Shown piece after piece: positions 36,702 through 48,869 of a DNA stretch of 64,000 bases (positions are counted from its first letter, which is position 1; each line of letters starts with the position of its first letter). The position numbers and the translations under genes are program-made. Below the pieces are notes generated by a model that saw only the letters and a list, made by a program, of their open reading frames with translations, was not told where the DNA came from and searched no databases. The DNA comes from Cavia porcellus. Taxonomy: Eukaryota; Chordata; Mammalia; Rodentia; Caviidae. Location: contig NW_026947501.1 of the NCBI RefSeq assembly GCF_034190915.1, positions 6,262,001 through 6,326,000 of the forward strand. Reading direction: 5' to 3'.

Positions 36702-39700
36702 TCAGAATGGGGAGGTCAGGAAACATGCATTGGCAATGTAGGATAGGTTTCTGATAAACATCGCTGGGTGGTGCGCATTGTAAGGGTTTCTAACAGGCCA
36801 TTCACTAGTAGGAGTGAGAACAACATCATGGGGTGGTGTGAATTGGAGGGCCTGAATTAGGATAGGCATTGAGTGGCAATGTAGGATGGAGAAAAGCACC
36901 ACAGGGTGGTCAGCATGGGGAGGTGAGGAAACATTCAGTGGCAATGTTGGATAGGTTTCGGGAAAAAAAAGTGGGGTAGTGCGCATTGTAAGGCTTTCTA
37001 ACAGGGCATTCACTACTAGGAGTGAGCAAAACATAACGGTGTGTTGTGAATCGGAGGGCCTGAATTAGAATAGGCAGTGAGTGCCAATGCAGGATAGAGA
37101 AAATCACCATGGTGTGGTCAGCATGGGGAGGTCACAAACATGCAGTGTCAATGTAGGATAGGTTTCTGAAAAACATCGCGGGGTGGTGCGCATCAAAACG
37201 GTTTCTAACAGGCCATTCACTAGTAGGAGTGAGTAAAACATCACAGCATAGTTTGAATCAGAGGGCCTGAATCAGGATAGGCAGTGAGTGGCAATGTAGG
37301 ATGGAGAAAAGCCCCATGGTGTGGTCAGCATTGGGAGGTCAGGAAACATGCAGTGTCAATGTAGGATAGGTTTCTGAAAAACATCGTGGGTGGTGAGTAT
37401 TGTAAGGGTTTCTAACAGGGCATTCACTGGAAGGAGTGAGAAAAAGATCACGGGGTGGTGTGACTCGAAGGGCCTGAATTATGATAGGCAGTGTGTGGCA
37501 ATGTAGGAAAGAGAAAAGCACCATGGGGTGGTCAGCATGCTGAGGTCAGGAAACATGCAGTAGCAATGTAGGAGAGCTTTCTGAAAAACATCGGGGGGTG
37601 GTGCGCATTGTTAGTGTTTCTAACAGGCCATTCACTAGGAGAAGTGATAAAAACATCACAGGGTGGTGTGAATCGGAGGGCCTGAATCAGGATATACAGT
37701 GAGTGGCAATGTAGGATGGAGAAAAGCACCATGGCGTGGTCAAGATGGTGAGGTCAGGAAACATGCAGTGGCAATGTAGGAGAGGTTTCTGAAAAACATC
37801 GCCGGGTGGTGCGCATTGTAAGGCTTTCTAACAGAGCATTCACTAGTAGGGGTGAGAAAAACATCATGAGGTGGTGTGAATCGGAGGGCTTGAATTTGGA
37901 TAGGCAGTGAGTGCTAACGTAAAATAGAGAAAAGCACCTCGGTGTGGTCAGTATGTTGAGGTGAAGAAACATGCAGTGGCAATGTAGGATAGGTTTCTGG
38001 AAAACATCGCGGGGTGGTGCGCATTATAAAGGTTTCTAAAAGGCCATTCACTAGTAGGAGTGAGAAAAATATAACGGAGTGGTGTGAAACAGAGGGCCTG
38101 ATTCAGGATAGGCAGTGAGTGGCAATGTAGGATGGAGAAAAGCACCACGGTGTGGACAGAATGGGGAGGTCAGGAAACATGCAGTGTCAATGTAGGATAG
38201 GTTTCTGAAAAACATCTCGCGTGGTGAGAATTGTAAGGGTTTCTAACAGGGCATTCACTGGAAGGAGTGAGAAAAAGATCACGGGGTGGTTTGAATCGAA
38301 GGGCCTGAATTATGATAGGCAGTGTGTGGCAATGTAGGAAGGAGAAAAGCACCATGGGGTGGTCAGCATGGGGAGGTCAGGAAACATGCTGTGGCAATGT
38401 AGGACAGGTTTCTGAAAAACATCGGGGGGTGGTGCGCATTGTTAGTGTTTCTAACAGGCCATTCACTAGAAGAAGTTATAAAAACATCACAGGGTGGTGT
38501 GAATTGGAGGGCCTGAATCAGGATAGGCAGAGAGTGGCAATGTAGGATGGAGAAAAGCACCATGGCGTGGTCAAGATGGTGAGGTCAGGAAACATGCAGT
38601 GGCAATGTAGGATAGGTTTCTGAAAAACATCGGGGGGTGGGGCTCATTGTAAGGGTTTCTAACAGGCCATTCACTAGTAGCAGTGAGAAATACATCATGT
38701 TGTGGTGTGAATCGGAGGGCCTGAATCAAGATAGACAGTGAGTGGCAATGTCGGATGGAGAAAAGCACCACGGGGTTGTCAGCATCGGGAGGTCAGGAAA
38801 CATGCAGTAGGAATGTAGGATAGGTTTCTGAAAAACATCGCGGGGTGGTGCTCATTGCAAGGGTTTCCAAAAGGCCTTTAACTAGTAGGAGTGAGAAATA
38901 CATCATGGTGTGGTGTGAATCGGAGGGTCTGAATTAGAATAAGCATTGAGTGTCAATGCAGGATGGAGAAACGCACCACAGGGTGCTCAGCATGGGGAGG
39001 TGAGGAAACATGCAGTGGCAATGTAGGATAGGTTTCTGAAAAAAAAATGTGGGGTGGTGCGCATTGTAAGGGTTTCTAACAGGCCATTCACTAGTAGGAG
39101 TGAGAAAAACATCACGGGGTGGTGTGAATCGGAGGGCCTGAATTAGGATAGGCAGTGAGTGGCAATGTAGGATGGAGAAAAGCACCACGGGGTGGGTGTC
39201 ATGGGGATGTCAGGAAACATGCAATGGCAATGTTGGATAGGTTTCTGAAAAACATTGCGTGTTGGTGTGCATTGTAAGGCGTTCTAACAAGCCATTCACA
39301 AGTAGGAGTGAAAAAACATCACGGGGTGGTTTGAATCAGATGCTCTCAATTAGGATAGGCAGTGAGTGGCAATGTAAAATGGAAAAAACCCCACGGCGTG
39401 GTCAGCATGGGGAGGTCAGGAAACATGCGGTGGCAATGTAGGATAGGATTCTGAAAAACATCGCGTGGTGGTGCGCAATGTAAGGGTTTCAAAAAGGCCA
39501 TTCACTAGTAGGAGTGAGAAAAATATCACGGGGTGGTGTGAATCAGATGTTCTGAATTAGGATAGGCAGTGAGTGGCAATGTATGATGGAGAAAAGCACC
39601 ACAGGGTGGTCAGCATGGGGAGGTAAGGAAACATGCATTGGCAATGTAGGATAGGTTTCTGAAAAACATCGCCAGGTGGTACGCCTTGTAAGGCTTTATA

Positions 39701-42218
39701 ACAGGCCATTCACAAGAAGCAGTGAGAAAAACATCACCGGGTGCTGTGAATCGGAGGGCCTGAATTAGGATAGGCAGTGAGTGGCAATGTAGCATAGAGA
39801 AAAGCACCACGGGGTGGTCAGCATGGGGATGTCAGGAAACATGCGGTGGGAATGTAGGATAGGTTTCTGAAACATATCGCGGGGTGCTGCGCATTGTAAG
39901 GGTTTCTAACAGGCCATTCACTAGATGAAGTGAGAAAAACATCACAGGGTGGTGTGAATCGGAGGGCCTGAATCAAGATAGACAGTGAGTGGCAATGTCA
40001 GCTTGAGAAAAGCACCATGGGGTGGTTAGCATGTGGATGTCAGGAAACATGCAGTGGCAATATAGGATAGGGTTTTGAAAAACATCGCGGTGTGGTGCTC
40101 ATTGTAATGGTTTCCAAAGGATCTTTCACTAGTAGGAGTGGGAAAAACATCACTGGGTGGTGTGAATCGGAGGGCCTGAATCAGGATAGGCCGTGAGTGG
40201 CAATGAAGAATGGAGAAAAGCACAACGGGGTGGTCAGGATGGGGAGGTCAGGAAACATGCAGTGGCAATGTAGCATAGCTTTCTGAAAAACTTCGCTCGG
40301 TAGTGCGGATTGTAAGGCTTTTTAAGAGGCCATTCACTAGTAGGAGTGAGAAATACATCATGGTGTGGTGTGAATCGGAGGGCCTGAATCAAGATAGACA
40401 GTGAGTGGCAATGTAGGATCAGAAATGCACCACGGGTTGATGAGCATGGGGAGGTCAGGAAACATGCAATGGCAATGTAGGATACGTTTCTGAAAAACAT
40501 CGCAGGGTGGTGCGCATACTAAGGATTTCTAACGTGCCATTCACAAGTAGGAGTGAAAAAAGCATCACGGGATGGTGTGAATCAGAGGGCCTGAATTAGG
40601 ATAGGCTGTGATTGGCAATGTAAGATGGAGAAAAGCACCTGGAGTTTTTCAGCATGGGGAGGCAAGGAAACATGCAGTGGCAATGTAGAATAAGTTTCTG
40701 ATAAACATCGCTGGGTGGTGCGCATGGTAAGGGTTTCTAACAGGCCATTCACTAGTAGGAGTGAGAACAACATCACGGGGTGGTGTGAATGGGAGGGCCG
40801 GAATTAGGATAGGCACTGAGTGGCAATGTAGGATGGAGAAAAGCACCACAGGGTGGTCAGCATGGGGAGGTGAGGAAACATGCAGTGGCAATGTAGGATA
40901 GGTTTCTTGAAAAAAAGTGGGGTAGAGCGCATTGTAAGGCTTTCTAACAGTCAATTCACTAGAAGAAGTGAGAAAAACATCACGGGTGGTGTGAATCGGA
41001 GGGCCTAAATTAGGATAGGCAGTGAGTGGCAATATAGGATAGAGAAAAGCACCATAGGGTGGTCATCATGGGGAGGTCAGGAAACATGCATTGGCAATGT
41101 AGGATAGGTTTCTGAAAAACATCGCTGGGTGGTGCGCATTGTAAGGCTTTATAACAGGCCATTCACTAGAAGCAGTGAGAAAAACATCACAGGGTGGTGT
41201 GAATCGGAGGGCCTGAATTAGGATAGGCAGTGAGTGGCAATGTAGCATAGAGAAAAGCGCCACGGGGTGGTCAGCATGGGGAGGTCAGGAAACATGCAGT
41301 GGGAATGTAGGATAGGTTTCTGAAAAACATCGCCGGGTGGTGCGCATAGTAAGGCTTTCTAACAGGGCATTCACTAGTAGGAGTGAGCAAAACATAATGG
41401 GGTGGTGTGAATCGGAGGGCCTGAATTTGGATAGGGAGTGAGTGGTTACGTAAAATGGAGAAAAGCACCTTGGTGTGGTCAGTATGGGGAGGTGAGGAAA
41501 CATGCAGTGGCAGTGTAGGATAGGTTTCTGGAAAATATCGCGGGGTGGTGCGCATTATAATGGTTTCTAACAGGCCATTCACAAGTAGGTGTGAGAAAAA
41601 TATAACAGAGTGGTGTGAATCGGAGGGCATGATTCAGGATAGGCAGTGAGTGGCAATGTAGGATGGAGAAAAGCACCACGGGTTGGTCAGGATGGGGAGG
41701 TCAGGAAACATGCAGTGGCAATGCAGGATCGGTTTCTGAAAAACATCGCGGGGTTGGGCGCATTGTAAGGATATCTAACAGTCCATTCACTAGTAGGAGT
41801 GAGAAATACATCATGGTGTGGTGTGAATCGGAGGGCCTGAATCAAGTTATACAGTGATTGGCAATGTAGAAGGGAGAAAAGCACCACGGGTTGGTGAGCA
41901 TGGGGAGTTCAGGAAACATGCAGTGGCAAGTAGGATAGTTTTCTGAAAAACATCACGGGTTGGTGCCCATTGTAAGGGTTTCTAACAGGCCATTCACTAG
42001 TAGGAGTGAGAAAAACATCACGGGGTGATGTGAATCGGAGGGCCTGATTTATGATAGGCAATGAGTGGCAATGCAGGATAGAGAAAAGCACCACGGTGTG
42101 GTCAGCATGTGGAGGTCAGGAAACATGCAGTGTCAATGTAGGATAGGTTTCTGGAAAACATCGCAGGGTGGTGCGCATTGTAACGGTTTCTAACAGGCCA
42201 TTCACTAGTAGGAGTGAG

Positions 42219-42554
42219 AAAACCATCACAGCGTGGTTTGAATCAGAGGACCTGAATCAAGATAGGCAGTGAGTGGCAATGAGAAAAACATTGCGGGGTG
42301 GTGTGCATTGTAAGGCTTTCTAACAAGCCATTCACAAGTAGGAGTATAAAAACATCACGGGGTGGTGTGAATCGGAGTGCCTGAATTAGGATAGGCAGTG
42401 AGTGGCAATGTAGAATGGAGAAAAGCACCACGGGTTGGTGAGCATGGTGAGGTCAGGAAACATGCGATGGCAATGTAGGAAAGGTTTCTGAAAAACATCG
42501 CAGGTGTTGTGCATTGTAAGTGTTTCTAACAGGCCATTCACTAGTAGGAGTGAG
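42219..42554 (+). repeat. 336-bp inserted patch, second copy
   Basis: This is the copy of the 32,125-32,460 patch carried along in the 10,094-bp duplication, with the same GTGGCAATG to AGAAAAACATTG fusion at about 42282. Its presence in both copies shows that the patch predates the 10-kb duplication. Confidence 0.85.
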
Positions 42555-44721
42555 AAAACCATCACAGCGTGGTTTGAATCAGAGGACCTGAATCAGGATA
42601 GGCAGTGAGTGGCAATGTAGGACGGAGAAAAGCACCACGATGTGGTCAGCATGGGGAGGTCAGGAAACATGCAGTGTCATTGTACGATAGGTTTCTGAAA
42701 AACATCGCGGATGGTGAGAATTGTAAAGGTTTCTAACAGGGCATTCACTGGAAGGAGTGAGAAAAAGATCACAGGGTGGTGTGAATCGAAGGGCCTGAAT
42801 TATGATAGGCAGTGAGTGGCAATGTAGGAAGGAGAAAAGAACCATGGGGTGGTCTGCATGGGGAGGTCAGGAAACATGCAGTGGCAATGTAGGACAGGTT
42901 TCTGAAAAACATCGGGGGGGTGGTGCGCATTGTTAGTGTTTGTAACAGGCCATTCACTAGGAGAAGTTATAAAAACATAACAGGGTGGTGTGAATCGGAG
43001 GGCCTGAATCAGGATAGGCAGTGAGTGGCAATGTAGGATGGAGAAAAGCACCATGGCGTGGTCAAGATGGTGAGGTCAGGAAACATGCAGTGGCAATGTA
43101 GGATAGGTTTCTGAAAAACATCGGGGGGTGGGGCTCATTGTAAGGGTTTCTAACAGGCCATTCACTAGTAGCAGTGAGAAATACATCATCTTGTGGTGTG
43201 AATCTGAGGGCCTGAATCAAGATAGACAGTGAGTGGCAATGTCGGATGGAGAAAAGCACAACGGGGTGGTCAGCATGGGGAGGTCAGGAAACATGTAGTA
43301 GCAATGTAGGATAGGTTTCTGAAAAATATCGCGGGGTGGTGCTCATTGCAAGGGTTTCTAAAAGGCCTTTAACTAGTACGAGTGAGAAATGCATCATGGT
43401 GTGGTGTGAATCATGGGGGCCTGAATTAGAATAAGCATTGAGTGTCAATGCAGGATGGAGAAAAGCACCACAGGGTGGTCAGCATGGGGAGGTGAGGAAA
43501 CATGCAATGGCAATGTAGGATAGGTTTCTGAAAAAAAAATTTGGGGTGGAGCGCATTGTAAGTGTTTCTAACAGGCCATTCACTAGTAAGAGTGAGAAAA
43601 ACATCACGGGGTGGTGTGAATCGGAAAGCCTGAATTAGGATAGGCAGTGAGTGCAATGTAGGATGGAGAAAAGCAAAACGGGGTGGTCAGCATGGGGAGG
43701 TCAGGAAACATGCATTGGCAATGTAGGATACGTTTCTGAAAAACATCGCCGGGTGTTGCGCATTGTAAGGCTGTCTAACAGGCCATTCACTAGAAGGAGT
43801 GAAAAAAAAATCACGGGGTGGTGTAAATTGGAGGGCCTGAATTAGTATATGCAGTGAGTGGTAATGAAGAATGCAGAAAAGCACCACGCGGTGGTCAACA
43901 TGGGGAGGTCAGGAAACATGCAATGGCAATGTTGGATAGGTTTCTGAAAAACATTGCGGGGTGGTGCGCATTGTAAGGCTTTCTAACAAGCCATTCACAA
44001 GTAGGAGTATAAAAACATCACGGGGTGGTGTGAATCGGAGTGCCTGAATTAGGATAGGCAGTGAGTGGCAATGTAGAATGGAGAAAAGCACCACGGGTTG
44101 GTGAGCATGGTGAGGTCAGGAAACATGCGATGGCAATGTAGGAAAGGTTTCTGAAAAACATTGCGGGGTGGTGCGCATTGTAAGGCTTTCTAACAAGCCA
44201 TTCAAAAGTAGGAGTATAAAAACGTCACGGGTGGTGTGAATCGGAGTGCCTGAATTAGGATAGGCAGTGAGTGGCAATGTAGAATGGAGAAAAGCACCAC
44301 GGGTTCGTGAGCATGGTGAGGTCAGGAAACATGCGATGGCAATGTAGGAAAGGTTTCTGAAAAACATCGCAGGTGTTGTGCATTGTAAGTGTTTCTAACA
44401 GGCCATTCACTAGTAGGAGTGAGAAAAACATCACGGGGTGGTTTGTATCAGATGCTCTGAATTAGGATAAGCAGTGAGTGGCAATGTAAAATGGAAAAAA
44501 CACCACGGAGTGGTCAGCATGGGGAGGTCAGGAAACATGCGGTGGCAATGTAGGATAGGATTCTGAAAAACATTGCGTGGTGGTGCGCAATGTAAGGGTT
44601 TCAAACAGGCCATTCACTAGTAGGAGTGAGAAAAACATCACGGGGTGGTGTGAATCAGATGTTCTGAATTAGGATAGGCAGTGAGTGGCAATGTATGATG
44701 GAGAAAATCAACACAGGGTGG

Positions 44722-46795
44722 TCAGAATGGGGAGGTCAGGAAACATGCATTGGCAATGTAGGATAGGTTTCTGAAAAACATCGCCGGGTGTTGCGCATTG
44801 TAAGGCTTTATAACAGGCCATTCACTAGAAGCAGTGAGAAAAACATCACCGGGTGGTGTGAATCGGAGGGCCTGAATTAGAATAGGCAGTCAGTGGCAAT
44901 GTAGCATAGAGAAAAGCGCCACGGGGTGGTCAGCATGGGGAGGTCAGGAAACATGCAGTGGGAATATAGGATAGGTTTCTGAAACTTATCGCGGGGTGCT
45001 GCGCATTGTAAGGGTTTCTAACAGGCCATTCACTACATGAAGTGAGAAAAACATCACAGGGTGGTTTGAATCGGAGGGCCTGAATCAAGATAGACAGTGA
45101 GTGGCAATGTCAGCTGGAGAAAAGCACCACGGGGTGGTTAGCATGTGGATGTCAGGAAACATGCAGTGGCAATGTAGGATAGGTTTCTGAAAAACATCGT
45201 GGGTGGTGAGTATTGTAAGGCTTTCTAACAGGCCATTCACTAGTAGGAGCGAGAAATACATCATGGTGTGGTGTGAATCGGAAGGCATGCATAAAGATAG
45301 ACAGTGAGTGTCAATGTAGGATCGAGAAAAGCACCACGGGTTGGTGAGCATGTGGAGGTCAGGAAACATGCAATGGCAATGTAGGATAGGTTTCTGAAAA
45401 ACATCGCAGGGTGGTGCGCATACTAAGCATTTCTAACATGGCATTCACAAGTAGGAGTGAAAAAAAATCACGGGATGGTTTGAATCAGAGGGCCTGAATT
45501 AGGATAGGCTGTGAGTGGCAATGTAAGATGGAGAAAAGCACCAGGGGTTTGTCAGCATGGGGAGGCAAGAAAACATGCAGTGGCAATGTAGAATAGGTTT
45601 CTGTTAAACATCGCTGGGTGGTGCGCATTGTAAGGGTTTCTAACAGGCCATTCACTAGTAGGAGTGAGAACAACATCATGGGGTGGTGTGAATTGGAGGG
45701 CCTGAATTAGGATAGGCATTGAGTGGCAATGTAGGATGGAGAAAAGCACCACAGGGTGGTCAGCAGGGGGAGGTGAGGAAACATGCAGTGGCAATGTAGG
45801 ATAGGTTTCGGGGAAAAAAAGTGGGGTAGTGCGCATTGTAAGGCTTTCTAACAGGGCATTCACTACTAGGAGTGAGCAAAACATAACGGGGTGGTGTGAA
45901 TCGGAGGGCCTGAATTAGAATAGGCAGTGAGTGGCAATGCAGGATAGAGAGAATCACCATGGTGTGGTCAGCATGGGGAGGTCACAAACATGCAGTGTCA
46001 ATGTAGGATAGGTTTCTGAAAAACATCGCGGGGTGGTGCGCATCGTAACGGTTTCTAACAGGCCATTCACTAGTAGGAGTGAGTACAACATCACAGCATG
46101 GTTTGAATCAGAGGGCCTGAATCAGGATAGGCAGTGAGTGGCAATGTAGGAAGGAGAAAAGCACCACGGTGTGGTCATCATGGGGAGGTCAGGAAACATG
46201 CAATGGCAATGTTGGATAGGTTTCTGAAAAACATTGCGGGGTGGTGCGCATTGTAAGGCTTTCTAACAAGCCATTCACAAGTAGGAGTATAAAAACATCA
46301 TGGGGTGGTGTGAATCGGAGTGCCTGAATTAGGATAGGCAGTGAGTGGCAATGTAGAATGGAGAAAAGCACCACGTGTTGGTGAGCATGGTGAGGTCAGG
46401 AAACATGCGATGGCAATGTAGGAAAGGTTTCTGAAAAACATCGCAGGTGTTGTGCATTGTAAGTGTTTCTAACAGGCCATTCACTAGTAGGAGTGAGAAA
46501 AACATCACGGGGTGGTTTGTATCAGATGCTCTGAATTAGGATAGGCAGTGAGTGGCAATGTAAAATGGAAAAAACACCACGGAGTGGTCAGCATGGGGAG
46601 GTCAGGAAACATGCGGTGGCAATGTAGGATAGGATTCTGAAAAACATTGCGTGGTGGTGCGCAATGTAAGGGTTTCAAACAGGCCATTCACTAGTAGGAG
46701 TGAGAAAAACATCACGGGGTGGTGTGAATCAGATTTTCTGAATTAGGATAGGCAGTGAGTGGCAAAGTATGATGGAGAAAATCACCACAGGGTGG
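44722..46795 (+). repeat. HOR unit S1 (2074 bp), triplet 1
   Basis: First S unit of the first S-S-L triplet; also the 10-kb copy of 34628-36701. Diagnostic variants shared with the first unit of triplet 2 (52608): GTGGGAATATAGG near 44958 and 52844, and the CAGCAGGGGGAGGTGAGG variant followed by TTTCGGGGAAAAAAAGTGG near 45810 and 53696. Confidence 0.88.
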
Positions 46796-48869
46796 TCAGA
46801 ATGGGGAGGTCAGGAAACATGCATTGGCAATGTAGGATAGGTTTCTGAAAAACATCGCCGGGTGTTGCGCATTGTAAGGCTTTATAACAGGCCATTCACT
46901 AGAAGCAGTGAGAAAAACATCACCGGGTGGTGTGAATCGGAGGGCCTGAATTAGAATAGGCAGTGAGTGGCAATGTAGCATAGAGAAAAGCGCCACGGGG
47001 TGGTCAGCATGGGGAGGTCAGGAAACATGCAGTGGGAATGTAGGATAGGTTTCTGAAACTTATCGCGGGGTGCTGCGCATTGTAAGGGTTTCTAACAGGC
47101 CATTCACTACATGAAGTGAGAAAAACATCACAGGGTGGTTTGAATCGGAGGGCCTGAATCAAGATAGACAGTGAGTGGCAATGTCAGCTGGAGAAAAGCA
47201 CCACGGGGTGGTTAGCATGTGGATGTCAGGAAACATGCAGTGGCAATGTAGGATAGGTTTCTGAAAAACATCGTGGGTGGTGAGTATTGTAAGGCTTTCT
47301 AACAGGCCATTCACTAGTAGGAGTGAGAAATACATCATGGTGTGGTGTGAATCGGAAGGCATGCATAAAGATAGACAGTGAGTGTCAATGTAGGATCGAG
47401 AAAAGCACCACGGGTTGGTGAGCATGTGGAGGTCAGGAAACATGCAATGGCAATGTAGGATAGGTTTCTGAAAAACATCGCAGGGTGGTGCGCATACTAA
47501 GCATTTCTAACATGCCATTCACAAGTAGGAGTGAAAAAAAATCACGGGATGGTTTGAATCAGAGGGCCTGAATTAGGATAGGCTGTGAGTGGCAATGTAA
47601 GATGGAGAAAAGCACCAGGGGTTTGTCAGCATGGGGAGGCAAGAAAACATGCAGTGGCAATGTAGAATAGGTTTCTGTTAAACATCGCTGGGTGGTGCGC
47701 ATTGTAAGGGTTTCTAACAGGCCATTCACTAGTAGGAGTGTGAACAACATCATGGGGTGGTGTGAATTGGAGGGCCTGAATTAGGATAGGCATTGAGTGG
47801 CAATGGAGGATGGAGAAAAGCACCACAGGGTGGTCAGCATGGGGAGGTGAGGAAACATGCAGTGGCAATGTAGGATAGGTTTCGGGAAAAAAAAGTGGGG
47901 TAGTGCGCATTGTAAGGCTTTCTAACAGGGCATTCACTACTAGGAGTGAGCAAAACATAACGGGGTGGTGTGAATCGGAGGGCCTGAATTAGAATAGGCA
48001 GTGAGTGGCAATGCAGGATAGAGAGAATCACCATGGTGTGGTCAGCATGGGGAGGTCACAAACATGCAGTGTCAATGTAGGATAGGTTTCTGAAAAACAT
48101 CGCGGGGTGGTGCGCATCGTAACGGTTTCTAACAGGCCATTCACTAGTAGGAGTGAGTACAACATCACAGCATGGTTTGAATCAGAGGGCCTGAATCAGG
48201 ATAGGCAGTGAGTGGCAATGTAGGATGGAGAAAAGCACCACGGTGTGGTCAGCATGGGGAGGTCAGGAAACATGCAATGGCAATGTTGGATAGGTTTCTG
48301 AAAAACATTGCGGGGTGGTGCGCATTGTAAGGCTTTCTAACAATCCATTCACAAGTAGGAGTATAAAAACATCACGGGGTGGTGTGAATCGGAGTGCCTG
48401 AATTAGGATAGGCAGTGAGTGGCAATGTAGAATGGAGAAAAGCACCACGGGTTGGTGAGCATGGTGAGGTCAGGAAACATGCGATGGCAATGTAGGAAAG
48501 GTTTCTGAAAAACATCGCAGGTGTTGTGCATTGTAAGTGTTTCTAACAGGCCATTCACTAGTAGGAGTGAGAAAAACATCACGGGGTGGTTTGTATCAGA
48601 TGCTCTGAATTAGGATAGGCAGTGAGTGGCAATGTAAAATGGAAAAAACACCACGGATTGGTCAGCATGGGGAGGTCAGGAAACATGCGGTGGCAATGTA
48701 GGATAGGATTCTGAAAAACATTGCATGGTGGAGCGCAATGTAAGGGTTTCAAACAGGCCATTCACTAGTAGGAGTGAGAAAAACATCACGGGGTGGTGTG
48801 AATCAGATGTTCTGAATTAGGATAGGCAGTGAGTGGCAAAGTATGATGGAGAAAATCACCACAGGGTGG
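46796..48869 (+). repeat. HOR unit S2 (2074 bp), triplet 1
   Basis: Same monomer order as S1, offset exactly 2074. Variants shared with the second unit of triplet 2 (54682): GTGGGAATGTAGG, TTTCGGGAAAAAAAAGTGG near 47880 and 55766, and TCTAACAATCCATTCACAAG near 48337 and 56223. Its closing monomer (CACGGATTGGTCAGC, CATTGCATGGTGGAGCGC) is matched by the end of 10-kb copy 1 near 36485-36570. Confidence 0.88.

Larger units (their letters stand above)
26649..36742 (+). repeat. 10,094-bp tandem duplication, copy 1
   Basis: Every landmark I compared from about 26,650 to 36,400 recurs exactly 10,094 bases later, including private indels and rare words such as GTGTGACTCGAAGGG, GAGAAATGCACCACGGG and CACGGGGTGGGTGTCATGGG. 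I found very few differences: one C/G at about 32048/42142, one T/A near 36057/46151, and a cluster after 36480. The left edge is set by a change of type near 26649: upstream of it GTAGAATAGGTTTCTG, compared with GTAGGATAGGTTTCTG at the matching place near 36740. The block holds about 49 monomers. It includes one 2074-bp S unit at its right end. Confidence 0.9.
36743..46836 (+). repeat. 10,094-bp tandem duplication, copy 2
   Basis: This copy is joined directly to copy 1. At the join (about 36735-36750) a monomer that begins as the S-unit start type (AAACATGCATTGGCAATG) continues as the TTCTGATAAACATCGCTGGG type. That combination is not seen at the matching places 46796-46850 or 26600-26650. 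At the right end the S-unit start monomer reads through normally. This is the signature of one unequal crossover in which only the central join is new. The unusually low divergence means either a very recent event or an assembly duplication. Confidence 0.9.
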
